DNA from: JBHIET01 sp046760785 | Lineage (GTDB): Bacteria; Chloroflexota; Anaerolineae; B4-G1 | NCBI GenBank assembly: GCA_046760785.1 | Contig: JBHIET010000001.1 | Coordinates: 28,881 to 92,880 of the forward strand | Reading direction: 5' to 3' | Length of the DNA stretch: 64,000 nucleotides | In this document: positions 16,787 to 25,367 of the stretch, in pieces | Layout: every line of letters starts with the position of its first letter | Numbering within the stretch: position 1 is the stretch's first letter | Notes under the pieces: generated by a model | Seen by the model: only the letters and a program-made list of their open reading frames with translations | Told to the model about the DNA's origin: nothing | Database searches by the model: none | Program-made: the position numbers and the translations under genes

Positions 16787-18514
16787 TCAGCTAACCAACA
16801 CATCCGCCATCGCCAGAATCTGCTCCGGCGTCCAGTTGTATATCTGGCTTGCTTTGTTAGGGCAGGCCACCACACAGGCCCCGCAGTTCTGGCACAGCGC
16901 CGCGTTGATCGTGACGATGCCGCGCATCGGATCAATCGCTCGTGCTTCGTAAGGGCACGCCTCCACGCACACGCCACATCCGGAGCATACCTCCTCGATG
17001 ACGTAAGCCACGGTCGGCTCCTGGATCATCTCATCGTGGGAGAACAGTTGCAGCACCTTGGCAGCAGCGCCTGATGCCTGCGACGTTGCCTCCGGGATGT
17101 CCTTCGGCCCCTGGGCCGCTCCGGCCAGGAACACTCCTGCCGTCAGGCTCTCCACAGGGCGCAATTTGGGATGTGCCTCGCTGAGAAAACCGTTCTGATC
17201 CACGCTAACCCTCAGTGTCTGCGCCAGCTCTTGCACCTGTCGGCTGGGTGCCATCGGAGTCGCCAGCACCACCAGGTCAGCCGCCACCTCCACTGGCTGG
17301 CCGCTCAGCGTATCGGCTCCCCACACCACCACTTTGTCCCCATTCTGGAAGACCTTGCTCACCTTGCCCCGTAGGTACAAGATGTCGTGCTCCTCCATCG
17401 CCCGCTGGACATATTCATCATATCCCTTGCCTGCCGAGCGGATGTCAATGTAGAAAACGTAGGCTTGTCCCTCGGGCACGCGCTCCTTGAACATCATTGC
17501 CTGCTTGGCGACGTACATGCAGCAGACCTTAGAGCAGTAAGGCACCCCTCGCTCCGGGTCACGGGAACCTGCGCACTGGATGAACACTACTTCACTGGGC
17601 ACTCGGCCGTCAGAGGGCCGCCGGGGCATTACCTGCAACATCCCCTCAAACGTCAGCCCGTCCACCACGTCCGGGATCTTCCCGCCGCCGTACTCGGGCA
17701 GCCGTTCCAGCGAGTAGGAGTCCCAACCGGTGGCCACGACGATGGCTCCTACCTCAAAGTGATGAGTTTCGGGTTCTGGGTTCGAGGTCTCGGATTCATT
17801 CGGCCTGGAATCTTCCGAAGCCGCTACTTCAAAGTTGCCGACGTATCCCTCAAGCCCCACCACCTCCGCGTTCGTCAGTACCTCGATATTGGGATGGTTG
17901 AGAACCTCCTCGATCCTGCGTTGCAGTAGATGCGGTGCAGCATCGAAGTTGATGTAGGTGCCGCTGAGCTGAGCCATCTTGCCGCCCAGGTGATCCTCCC
18001 GCTCGACCAGCACCACCGGGTGGCCCGCGTTGGCGATATCGAGCGCAGTTTGCATCCCGGCGACTCCCCCGCCGATGACCAGTGCCTGCTTGGTCAGCGA
18101 CAGGCTGAACGGCTCCAGCTGCTCGTCCCGCGTGACTCGCTCCACAAGGGTGTTTATGATCTCTAGGGCCTTCTCGGTGGCTCGCTCCGGCTCCTGCTCG
18201 TGCACCCAGGAGCACTGCTCGCGGATGTTGGCGATCTCGCACCGGTAGGGGTTCAACCCCACCGACGCGGAGGTTCCCCGGAAGGTCTTCTCGTGCATCG
18301 CAGGAGAACAGGCCGCGACCACCACACCGTTCAGGTCGCGCTTCTCAATGGCCTCCCTGAGCAACCGCTGTCCTGGCTCAGAGCACATATACCTGTATTC
18401 TTTGGAGTAGACGACATCTGGGTGCTGGCGAATCTCCTTGGCTACCCGTTTTACATCTACCGTGCCGGCGATATTGATCCCGCAGTGACAGACGAAGACG
18501 CCGATTCGACTCAT
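16787..18514 (-). CDS. hdrA: HdrA-type flavoprotein with C-terminal 4Fe-4S pair, FAD-side cysteines missing
   Basis: The 575 aa product has the same architecture as the 5970-7667 gene: IGVFVCHCGINIAGTVD, SEPGQRLLRE, AACSPAMHEKTF, ALVIGGGVAGMQTALDIANAG, VVFIQCAGSRDP, YCSKVCCMYVAKQ and C-terminal CSGCGVCVEACP and CQNCGACVVACP. The canonical LDCSSC stretch is replaced by LSGTYINFDAAPHLL, so a proximal cluster is unlikely. Residues around 230-250 (EDSRPNESETSNPEPETHH) come from a repeat-like GGGTTCTGGGTTCGAGGTC sequence. The ATG directly abuts the TAA of the aminotransferase upstream. It probably pairs with the short HdrA at 19689-20996. Confidence 0.87.
   Translation of the reverse strand: MSRIGVFVCHCGINIAGTVDVKRVAKEIRQHPDVVYSKEYRYMCSEPGQRLLREAIEKRDLNGVVVAACSPAMHEKTFRGTSASVGLNPYRCEIANIREQCSWVHEQEPERATEKALEIINTLVERVTRDEQLEPFSLSLTKQALVIGGGVAGMQTALDIANAGHPVVLVEREDHLGGKMAQLSGTYINFDAAPHLLQRRIEEVLNHPNIEVLTNAEVVGLEGYVGNFEVAASEDSRPNESETSNPEPETHHFEVGAIVVATGWDSYSLERLPEYGGGKIPDVVDGLTFEGMLQVMPRRPSDGRVPSEVVFIQCAGSRDPERGVPYCSKVCCMYVAKQAMMFKERVPEGQAYVFYIDIRSAGKGYDEYVQRAMEEHDILYLRGKVSKVFQNGDKVVVWGADTLSGQPVEVAADLVVLATPMAPSRQVQELAQTLRVSVDQNGFLSEAHPKLRPVESLTAGVFLAGAAQGPKDIPEATSQASGAAAKVLQLFSHDEMIQEPTVAYVIEEVCSGCGVCVEACPYEARAIDPMRGIVTINAALCQNCGACVVACPNKASQIYNWTPEQILAMADVLVS
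17757..17825. repeat. Permuted GGGTTCTGGGTTCGAGG repeat inside hdrA
   Basis: The words GTTTCGGGTTCTGGGTTCGAGGTC and TCGGATTCATTCGG are spelled within the reading frame. They encode a Ser/Glu/Pro-rich loop absent from the other HdrA proteins here. Confidence 0.45.
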
Positions 18515-19699
18515 TTACCACCCTGCCTCCGCCAGGCCCACCAGGCCAGCTCCCACGGGAACTGTAAGTCCCTTCTTTCGCAGAAAGGTCTCCACGGCGA
18601 AGAGAAACTCCATCAGATAGGGTGGGGTGGCCGCTTTGCCCATGTGTCCCACCCGGAAGATCTTCCTTCGTAGAGACCCTATGCCGCCGGAGATGAGGAT
18701 GCCGTGGGTCTGGGCCAGATACTCAATCAGCTCGTGCACCTCGAACTCTGGACGGGTCTTCACTGCTGTGGCGATGGGGGAAGCGAAGGGTTCTTCGACC
18801 AGCATCTCCAAGCCCACGGCTTCCAGGCCGCGCCGAACCGCCCAGGCTGCCTGGCGATAGCGGGTGAAATGAGCTTCCAAACCTCCGTCCAGAATCCGCC
18901 GCAGGCTCGCCCGCAGTCCCAGGATGTTGTTGGTGGGCATTGTGACCGGGGATGGGTGCCAGTCTGCCCATTCGATGGCATACTTACGCCACGTTCGCAA
19001 GTTCAGGTACCACCCGTGTGGCTGGCCCTCGTTGCGACCCACCCACTCCCAGGCTTTGGGGCCTATGGAGATAAGACCCAGCCCAGGTGGGCACTCCAGG
19101 CACTTGTTCGCCACCGTCACGCAGACGTCAATGCCCCACTCATCCACCGGCAGGTCCACCCCGCCCAGGGAAGAGACGGCATCCACGATGATGGGCAGCC
19201 CTGCCTGGCGGGTCACTTCCGCCAGCTCTTGTAGCGGGTTGAGTACTGTGGTAGCCGTCTCATGGTGGACCACCGCTACCGCCCGTGCCTTGGATTCCTG
19301 GGCCAGGACCTGTCGCAGGGCATCGGGGTCCAGGGGCCTGGCCTGGGGCGCGGTCAAGGGAACAACCCGTAGGTCGTAGGCGGCGGCCAGCGCCCTCAGC
19401 CGCTCCCCGAAGAAGCCGTTGTCGCCGATGACCACCGTATCGCCAGTTGCTAGCATACTTCCAAAGGCCATATCCAGCGCCGCCGTTCCCGTTCCAGGTA
19501 TTATGAAGAGATCGTTCTTGGTTTGGAAGACCTGCTGCAGAAGGCCCAGTACCTCATGGTAGACCTCAAGCCATTCAGGGCCGTAATGCCGGCGGGTGGG
19601 CTGCGCCATGGCTTCCAGCACTTCCTCGTCAACCTCGCACGGGCCGGGAATGAAGAGCTTGAACCGCTTTCGAAGTTCGCTGCGATCACTATTCGGCAT
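18515..19699 (-). CDS. Class V PLP-dependent aminotransferase (serine/alanine-glyoxylate type)
   Basis: The 394 aa length is normal for this family. Motifs are FIPGPCEVDEEVLEAM near the N-terminus, GTGTAALDMAFGSML, VHHETATTVLNPLQ, an aspartate in VDAVSSLGG for the PLP pyridine nitrogen, and the probable Schiff-base lysine in TVANKCLECPPGLGL. Relatives transaminate glyoxylate with serine or alanine, or act on phosphonates and ureidoglycine. The start overlaps the end of the short hdrA (19689) and the stop touches the next hdrA, so it is embedded between two Hdr genes. A link to glycine/serine C1 metabolism feeding the tetrahydrofolate branch is plausible but unproven. Confidence 0.85.
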   Translation of the reverse strand: MPNSDRSELRKRFKLFIPGPCEVDEEVLEAMAQPTRRHYGPEWLEVYHEVLGLLQQVFQTKNDLFIIPGTGTAALDMAFGSMLATGDTVVIGDNGFFGERLRALAAAYDLRVVPLTAPQARPLDPDALRQVLAQESKARAVAVVHHETATTVLNPLQELAEVTRQAGLPIIVDAVSSLGGVDLPVDEWGIDVCVTVANKCLECPPGLGLISIGPKAWEWVGRNEGQPHGWYLNLRTWRKYAIEWADWHPSPVTMPTNNILGLRASLRRILDGGLEAHFTRYRQAAWAVRRGLEAVGLEMLVEEPFASPIATAVKTRPEFEVHELIEYLAQTHGILISGGIGSLRRKIFRVGHMGKAATPPYLMEFLFAVETFLRKKGLTVPVGAGLVGLAEAGW

Positions 19700-20996
19700 T
19701 TGTGGTTTCTCCCTTCCCGTTCGCCGCCTCGAACAACGCCAGCACCTTAGCGGAGGCTCCAGACGCCTGGGCCACTGTCTCCGGGATGTCCTGTGGCCCC
19801 AGGCCTACCCCGGCCAGGAAGATCCCCGGCACCCCGCTCTCCACTGGTGTCATCTCCTCGTTCGCGGCGGTGTAGAAGCCAAACTCGTCTGCTCCGATGC
19901 CCAGCATCTGCGCCACGCGGTGGCTCCCTTCCGCAGGGACAATCGCCGATGCCACCACAACCATGTCGGCAGCAATCTCCACCTTTTGTCCGGTCAGCGT
20001 GTCCGCTCCCCATACCATGATCTTACCGTTCTGGGGGAAGACCCTGGAGACGCGTCCACGAATGTAAAGCGTACGATCTTCCTCCATGGCCCGCGTGACG
20101 AACTCCTCGTACCCCTTGCCGCCGGCACGGATATCCATGTAGAACACGTAGACCTGTCCATCATGGACGCGGTGCTTGTAGAGGATGGCGTGCTTGGCGG
20201 TGTACATGCAGCAGATCTTCGAGCAATACGGCATGCCGTGCTCTGGATTGCGGGAACCACCGCACTGGATGAAGACCACCTCCTTGGGGATTTTGCCATC
20301 AGAGGGACGGGTCACCTGGCCGCCGGTCGGCCCGGAGGCGGAGAGTAGCCGCTCGAACTCCAACCCGTTCAACACGTCAGGGCACGACGTGTAGCCGTAG
20401 GCCTGCATTGCCTCGCCGGCGTAAAGTTCGTAGCCTGTGGCGACGACAATGGCCCCCACTTTTATCTCCAGGGTCTCTGGTTCCATGTCGTAGTCAATGG
20501 CCTGGGTCGGGCACTTCTCCGCGCACTTTCCACATTCCAGACAGGTATCTGGGTCGAGCCGGTAGACCGCTGGCACTGCTTGTGGAAAGGGCATATAGAT
20601 GGCGCTGCGCTCTGCCAGCCCGCGCTCGAACTCGCTGGGTACTTTGACCGGGCAAATCCTGGCGCAGGCGCCGCAGGCCACGCATTTCTCCTCACTGACG
20701 TAGCGGGGATGACGGAGTATCTTCACGCGGAAATGCCCCACCTCTCCCTCGACGGCCATGACTTCGCTGAGTGTGAGCGGGCGGATGTTGGGATGCTGCC
20801 CGACCTCGACCATGCGGGGGGTCAGGATGCACGAGGAGCAGTCCAGTGTGGGGAAGGTCTCGGAGAGCTGGGCCATGTGGCCGCCGATGGTTGGCTCTTT
20901 TTCGACCAAGATGGTCTCGTAGCCGCTGTTGGCGATGTCCAACGCGGCCTGCATCCCGCTGATACCGGCACCGATCACCAGTGCCCGTTCAATCAT
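19689..20996 (-). CDS. hdrA: Short canonical HdrA (FAD plus ferredoxin insert)
   Basis: The 435 aa form lacks the N-terminal domain and the C-terminal ferredoxin of the longer HdrA proteins. It keeps the cysteine-rich FAD region (LDCSSCILTPRMVEVG) and the inserted clusters CVACGACARICP and CLECGKCAEKCP. VVFIQCGGSRNP and YCSKICCMYTAKH are also present. It therefore supplies exactly what the Cys-deficient 575 aa HdrA next door lacks, and the two may act as a split HdrA. The ATG overlaps the stop of hdrB (ATGA, 20993-20996). Confidence 0.88.
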   Translation of the reverse strand: MIERALVIGAGISGMQAALDIANSGYETILVEKEPTIGGHMAQLSETFPTLDCSSCILTPRMVEVGQHPNIRPLTLSEVMAVEGEVGHFRVKILRHPRYVSEEKCVACGACARICPVKVPSEFERGLAERSAIYMPFPQAVPAVYRLDPDTCLECGKCAEKCPTQAIDYDMEPETLEIKVGAIVVATGYELYAGEAMQAYGYTSCPDVLNGLEFERLLSASGPTGGQVTRPSDGKIPKEVVFIQCGGSRNPEHGMPYCSKICCMYTAKHAILYKHRVHDGQVYVFYMDIRAGGKGYEEFVTRAMEEDRTLYIRGRVSRVFPQNGKIMVWGADTLTGQKVEIAADMVVVASAIVPAEGSHRVAQMLGIGADEFGFYTAANEEMTPVESGVPGIFLAGVGLGPQDIPETVAQASGASAKVLALFEAANGKGETTNAE

Positions 20997-21859
20997 AGCC
21001 TTTGCTCTCCGATCCCTGCCAGTTTTGGCTCCACATAGTGTTCCTCAAACCCCCAGTCCTCCTCCGGCAGGCCCAGCGCCACGGCTATCAGTTGGGTGAA
21101 ATAGAGTACCGGTATCTCGTTGCCGGTGCGACCGGCCTCCGTCTCCCGCTGTGGGTAGTCCAGGTTGAACTGGCATAGAGGGCAGGCAGTGATGATGACC
21201 TGCGCGCCGTGCTCCCACGCCGAGGCTACGATGTTCTTCGAAATCTTCTCAGGGACCTGGGGCTCCTTGATCGTCAGATAGGAGCCACAGCACTCAATGT
21301 TGTAGGGAAAGTCCACCGGCTCGGCCCCCAGCGCCCGCACCAGGTTATGCAGGATGACTGGGTTCTCCGGGTCGTCCAGGCCGATCTCCTCATGGGGACG
21401 CAGGAGAAGACAGCCATAGTAAGGAGCAACCCGCAGCCCGGTCAACGGGCGTACCACCCGTTCGGCCAGTGCTTCCCAGCCCAGGTCGTCCCGCAGCACC
21501 TCCAGGAAGTGTACCACTTGCACGTCGCCGTGATACTCCTGCTCGGTGAACCAGTTGATGCGCTCCAGCATCTCTGGATCACGATCCAACAATGCCTGGG
21601 AGCGACGGAGGACGTTGAAGCAGATGGCGCACAGCGTCGCCACTCGCTCGCCAGCCTGCTGGGCCTGGTAAAGTATGCGCGTCGGGGCGATCAGAGCCAT
21701 CGAGTCGTCCAGCATTAAGGGGAACGTCGCCCCACAGCACTGCCATTCGGGAAGCTCTTCCAATTCCAGCCCCAGCGCCGCCGCTACTGCCCGCCCGGAG
21801 CGGTCGTAGTTCTCGGCCTTTGTGGAGAGCGTGCAACCCGGATAGTAGGGAATACCCAT
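20993..21859 (-). CDS. hdrB: HdrB with two CCG domains
   Basis: The 288 aa protein has both noncubane-cluster motifs: YYPGCTLSTKAEN, QCCGATFPL and CAICFNV, then YYGCLLLRP, ECCGSYLTI and CPLCQFNLD. It probably forms HdrBC with the hdrC 4 nt upstream (21864-22268). It differs clearly in sequence from the other HdrB at 14732-15583, so the two Hdr sets are old paralogues rather than a recent duplication. AGGTAAG precedes ATG 21859. Confidence 0.9.
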   Translation of the reverse strand: MGIPYYPGCTLSTKAENYDRSGRAVAAALGLELEELPEWQCCGATFPLMLDDSMALIAPTRILYQAQQAGERVATLCAICFNVLRRSQALLDRDPEMLERINWFTEQEYHGDVQVVHFLEVLRDDLGWEALAERVVRPLTGLRVAPYYGCLLLRPHEEIGLDDPENPVILHNLVRALGAEPVDFPYNIECCGSYLTIKEPQVPEKISKNIVASAWEHGAQVIITACPLCQFNLDYPQRETEAGRTGNEIPVLYFTQLIAVALGLPEEDWGFEEHYVEPKLAGIGEQRL

Positions 21860-21863
21860 TAAC

Positions 21864-22268
21864 TTACCTCATATACTTCCTGAACCCGCCGACGATGGCC
21901 AGTTGGGGCACTTCTCGCACCAGCTCAGGCGGGAGCGCGTTTAAGTCCAGCTTCGCCGCCCCCTGGCGCAGCGCGATCTGGCGCAGCGCCTCCATCAGCC
22001 GGGGCAGGTCTACCCCCTTGGGGCAGCGCGCGACGCAGGTCAGACAGGAGGCGCAAATCCAGACCGTGTTGCTCGCCAGCACTTCTTCCATCCCCAGTTG
22101 CGCCATACGGATGACCTGGCTGGGCAAGAGGTCCATCTCCGCCACGATCGGACAGCCGGCGCTACACTTGCCGCACTGATTGCAGGCCAGCAGGTCCTGA
22201 CCGCTGATCTCCTCTACGCTGGTCACAAAGGGACCGCGCACTTGCTCAATCGAGATTCTTGTTCGCAT
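21864..22268 (-). CDS. hdrC: HdrC
   Basis: Two ferredoxin sites are present, CNQCGKCSAGCP and CASCLTCVARCP. ATG 22268 (134 aa) has GGAG 5 nt upstream; the longer frame to 22310 translates the permuted spacer. The protein lacks the long helical tail of the other HdrC. It heads the first Hdr set, which directly follows folD, tying this set to the folate branch of the pathway. Confidence 0.88.
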   Translation of the reverse strand: MRTRISIEQVRGPFVTSVEEISGQDLLACNQCGKCSAGCPIVAEMDLLPSQVIRMAQLGMEEVLASNTVWICASCLTCVARCPKGVDLPRLMEALRQIALRQGAAKLDLNALPPELVREVPQLAIVGGFRKYMR

Positions 22269-22269
22269 A

Positions 22270-22350
22270 TCGTCTCCTGTCCAGGACAGTAGACAAGGAA
22301 ACAAGTACACGAGCAGACGAGTCCCTTGTCTACCTATCCCTTGTCTACTT
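22270..22350. repeat. Permuted ACAAGG/CTTGTCTAC spacer between folD and hdrC
   Basis: The words AGACAAGGAAACAAG, CGAGCAGACGAG and CTTGTCTACCTATCCCTTGTCTAC recur in both orientations. No open frame or promoter was recognised. Confidence 0.45.
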
Positions 22351-22352
22351 AT

Positions 22353-23237
22353 CTACTCCATCCCCGCGGCCCGCTTGGCTGAGGTGAGCGTGTTCTGCAA
22401 GAGCATCGCGATGGTCATCGGGCCGACGCCGCCCGGCACCGGCGTGATATACCCCGCCACCTCTTTCGCTGCTTGGAAGTCCACATCGCCGACGAGGCGG
22501 TAGCCTCGCTTGGCCGAGGGGTCGTCTACACGGTTGATGCCGACGTCAATCACCGCCGCGCCCGGCTTGATCCAATCGGCCTTGACCATCTGCGGGCGGC
22601 CCACAGCGGCGATCAGGACATCGGCACGACGGCAGGTGCCGGGCAGGTCCTTCGTGCGGGAGTGACAGATGGTGATGGTGGCGTTTCGGTGCAGCAGAAG
22701 CATCGCCACCGGCAGGCCGACGATGTTACTGCGGCCCAGCACCACCGCTTCCTTGCCCTCGATCTCGATCCCGTATCGGTCGAGCAACTCAATGCAGCCG
22801 GAGGGGGTACATGGGGCGAACATCGGCTCGCGGCCTTTCATCGCCAACCGCCCGATGTTGACAGGGTGGAAGCCATCCACATCCTTATCCAGGCCAATGG
22901 CACTCAACACCTGTTCTTCATTCAGGTGCTTCGGCAGCGGCAACTGCACCAGGATACCGTGCACCTCCGGGTTGGCGTTCAGCTCCGCCACCAGTCCATC
23001 TACCTCCCCCTGGCTGGCACTTTCCGGCAGATTGTAGCCGAAGGATTGAATACCCACTTCGGCGCACCGCTTCTGCTTGGAGCGCACGTAGAACTGGGAA
23101 GCGGGATTCTCTCCCACCAGCACCGTCGCCAGCCCTGGCACGATGCCATGCTCGGCCCTGAGTTGTTCCACCTCGGCCTTGATCTCCTCGTGAATCGTGG
23201 CCGCCGTTCCCTTGCCGTCAATCAGTTGTGCTGTCAT
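22353..23237 (-). CDS. folD: FolD, methylenetetrahydrofolate dehydrogenase/methenyl-THF cyclohydrolase
   Basis: FolD catalyses two steps of the methyl branch: 10-formyl-THF ring closure to methenyl-THF, and reduction to methylene-THF with NAD(P)H. The 294 aa length is standard. Family motifs include the catalytic Lys-Gln region (YVRSKQKRCAEVG), VQLPLPKHL, DVDGFHPVNIGRLA, the nucleotide loop VVLGRSNIVGLPVAMLL and the C-terminal PVPGGVGPMTIAML. AAGGAGAGAT precedes ATG 23237. It lies between acsE and the first Hdr set. Confidence 0.97.
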   Translation of the reverse strand: MTAQLIDGKGTAATIHEEIKAEVEQLRAEHGIVPGLATVLVGENPASQFYVRSKQKRCAEVGIQSFGYNLPESASQGEVDGLVAELNANPEVHGILVQLPLPKHLNEEQVLSAIGLDKDVDGFHPVNIGRLAMKGREPMFAPCTPSGCIELLDRYGIEIEGKEAVVLGRSNIVGLPVAMLLLHRNATITICHSRTKDLPGTCRRADVLIAAVGRPQMVKADWIKPGAAVIDVGINRVDDPSAKRGYRLVGDVDFQAAKEVAGYITPVPGGVGPMTIAMLLQNTLTSAKRAAGME

Positions 23238-23272
23238 ATCTCTCCTTTCGTGGGACAGATTGTCAATCTATC

Positions 23273-24196
23273 CTACAGGCGCAGATACGAGTCGGTATAG
23301 ATGACCTTGTTCAAGAGCACCTGCACCGTCTTCCAGATGTCCGCCTGCTGCGGATCGGACATGTCCACGTCCTCGGGCTGCAACTCCTCCATCGCCGCCA
23401 CCCGGTCGTGCAGCTTGAGCAGCAGTTTGTTGAGTGATGTGCTCTCGTCCCGCTCCTCGACCACGCGGATCCACTCCATCAGCTTCTTGTCAAAGGGGTC
23501 GGCGATGACCATGTCAATGCCAGCGCCCATCAGCATCACCATGTAGGTGCAGTTGAGCAGCGGGCGCATCTGGTTGGGGACGGCGTTGGAGACGTTGGAG
23601 AGGCCGCCGTTGGTTAATGGGGGTGGGTCCCAAGCGAACTTGAGCGTGCGCACCGCCTCAACGCACTCCGGGCAGTACTCCTGGCAGCCGGAGACGGTCA
23701 GCACCAGCGGGTCAATGATCAGATCGGTGATGGGAAAGTCTATCTCCAGCATATGCGGGATCAGCGTCTCCAGGGCAATAGTGACCCTCTCGTCGGCACC
23801 GACCGGGATCATGCCTTCGGCCATCGTCAGCGCGATCAGCCGGGTGTTGAATTTCTTGGCCACGGCGGGCACGCTCGCCAACCGCTCGGCCCGCGCATCG
23901 GTGGAGTTGATGATGGGTTGTGCCTTCGTCACCGTCTCACAGGCGGCCTCGATGGCTCCCAGGTTGGTCGTGTCAAGGACCAATGGCACGTCCACCACCG
24001 CTTCGACGGTCTCCACCAACCAGGGTAGAATCTCGTGGCCGTGCTTTTTCTGCGGACCTATGTTGAGGTCTACCGCATCCGCCCCGGCATCCACCATGCG
24101 CACCGCCAGGTCCTGGAAGAACTTGGCGTCCCGCTCGGCGATGGCTTTTTTGACTCTGGGAGAAATAATATGTATGTTTTCCGCTATTATGAACAT
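23273..24196 (-). CDS. acsE: AcsE, methyl-THF:corrinoid Fe-S protein methyltransferase
   Basis: This pterin-binding TIM barrel moves the methyl group from CH3-THF to the cobalt of the corrinoid Fe-S protein. ATG 24196 (307 aa) is chosen because AGGAGG lies 6 nt upstream and MFIIAENIH matches the family N-terminus; the longer frame to 24292 overlaps cooC. Recognisable parts are DAGADAVDLNIGP, PLVLDTTN, PIINSTDA, LIIDPLVLTVSG and GGLSNVSNAVP. Neighbours are cooC upstream and folD downstream. Confidence 0.95.
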   Translation of the reverse strand: MFIIAENIHIISPRVKKAIAERDAKFFQDLAVRMVDAGADAVDLNIGPQKKHGHEILPWLVETVEAVVDVPLVLDTTNLGAIEAACETVTKAQPIINSTDARAERLASVPAVAKKFNTRLIALTMAEGMIPVGADERVTIALETLIPHMLEIDFPITDLIIDPLVLTVSGCQEYCPECVEAVRTLKFAWDPPPLTNGGLSNVSNAVPNQMRPLLNCTYMVMLMGAGIDMVIADPFDKKLMEWIRVVEERDESTSLNKLLLKLHDRVAAMEELQPEDVDMSDPQQADIWKTVQVLLNKVIYTDSYLRL

Positions 24197-24288
24197 GTGT
24201 ATCCTCCTGGTATATGGGGGTTGCTCAAGACAAACCACGCTCACGACATTTTGCCAAACAACGATCATATCAAGGTGCTGCCATTTTA

Positions 24289-25062
24289 TCACACTACCGC
24301 GCGCGCAATCTCTCGCACGGCCTGGTAGACAGCCGTCTCCGCCGGAAGTTCCACCAGCGGCCGGCCGGTGAACTCGAACTCGGCCATCGCCGGGTCCTCC
24401 GGCACTGTGCCCAGCAACTCCAGCCCGGTTCGTGCGATGGCCTCGGCCAGCGGTGCAGGCATCTCCCCCCGCAACCGGTTGATGACCAGGTAGACACGGC
24501 CCACGCCGATGTCCAGTTCAGGCACCATCTCACGCATACGCTGCGCAGCAATGAGCCCCCGCTGCGTGGGATCGGTCACCAGCAGCAGGCAGTCCACGTC
24601 GCGGGTGGTGCGGCGGCTGAGGTGCTCCATCCCGGCCTCGTTGTCCATCACCACGTAATCGTAATTGGCCTCTATGCGATCCAGAATAACGCGTAACATC
24701 TGGTTGGCGGCGCAGTAGCAACCCTGACCCTCTGGCCGCCCCATGGCCAGCAGGTCCACCCGTTCCTCCTCAACCAACGCCATCTGGATTTGATAGTCCA
24801 GGTACTCTTGCTTGCTCATCCCACCGGGCATGGAGCCGGCCAGCGTGCCACTGGACTGCACCAGGTCCAGCATGCCCTCGCGGATGTCCCCGACCATCGT
24901 TTCCAATTCCATCCCCAGCACCAGGTTGAGGTTGCTGGAGGGGTCGGCATCAATGGCCAGGATAGACCCATTTCGCTCCTCGACCAGGTGGCGGATCAGG
25001 AGTGCGGCGATGGTAGTCTTGCCGGTGCCGCCTTTGCCGGCCAGAGCGATTGTTGTTGTCAA
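24289..25062 (-). CDS. cooC: CooC/AcsF-type nickel-insertion ATPase
   Basis: The MinD/SIMIBI-type ATPase begins with a deviant Walker A, ALAGKGGTGKTTIAALL. It also has IDADPSSNLNLVLG, a mid-protein GCYCAANQMLR with the CxC that in CooC dimers binds nickel, and DYVVMDNEAGMEHLSRRT. It would load nickel into CODH and/or acetyl-CoA synthase encoded upstream. The start codon is TTG at 25062 with GAAGAGG upstream; no better ATG exists. The 257 aa length fits. Confidence 0.93.
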   Translation of the reverse strand: MTTTIALAGKGGTGKTTIAALLIRHLVEERNGSILAIDADPSSNLNLVLGMELETMVGDIREGMLDLVQSSGTLAGSMPGGMSKQEYLDYQIQMALVEEERVDLLAMGRPEGQGCYCAANQMLRVILDRIEANYDYVVMDNEAGMEHLSRRTTRDVDCLLLVTDPTQRGLIAAQRMREMVPELDIGVGRVYLVINRLRGEMPAPLAEAIARTGLELLGTVPEDPAMAEFEFTGRPLVELPAETAVYQAVREIARAVV

Positions 25063-25147
25063 CTCAACCTCTTCCCAGTGTTCGTAAATTCGTAGGCCCG
25101 CGAACGGCTCTCATCTAGCCTTTAGAATCCCTCTCCACGAATCCCGA

Positions 25148-25367
25148 TCAACCTTTGTACACATCCTTACGATGCTTGCAGTGGAGCAATAATATAATGG
25201 ATTCTTGATCATGGATCTCGTACCTCACCCGATAGTCGCCAATTCAAATACAGTATTCATTCTCGTGGCCCTTCAACTTAACGCATCCGTGTGGACGGGG
25301 GTTTTCCTTTCAATGCCACGATCCGCTTGATAATCCGGTCACGATTGATAATTTCACAGTGACTGAC
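25148..25367 (-). pseudogene. Decayed RelE/ParE-family toxin gene
   Basis: Read on the minus strand, the segment spells a RelE/ParE C-terminal half across two frames. IIKRIVALKGKP runs up to a run of five C, where one extra base shifts the frame. It then continues as RPHGCVKLKGHENEYCI, a TGA in place of the expected Arg codon, IGDYRVRYEIHDQ, and finally CKHRKDVYKG before a stop at 25148. The motif order (KPRPHG.KLKG, RIGDYRV.Y.I, HRKDVY) is that of RelE toxins. One frameshift plus one nonsense codon mean it cannot make the toxin. The radical SAM gene ends inside its 5' part. No antitoxin was found. Confidence 0.75.
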
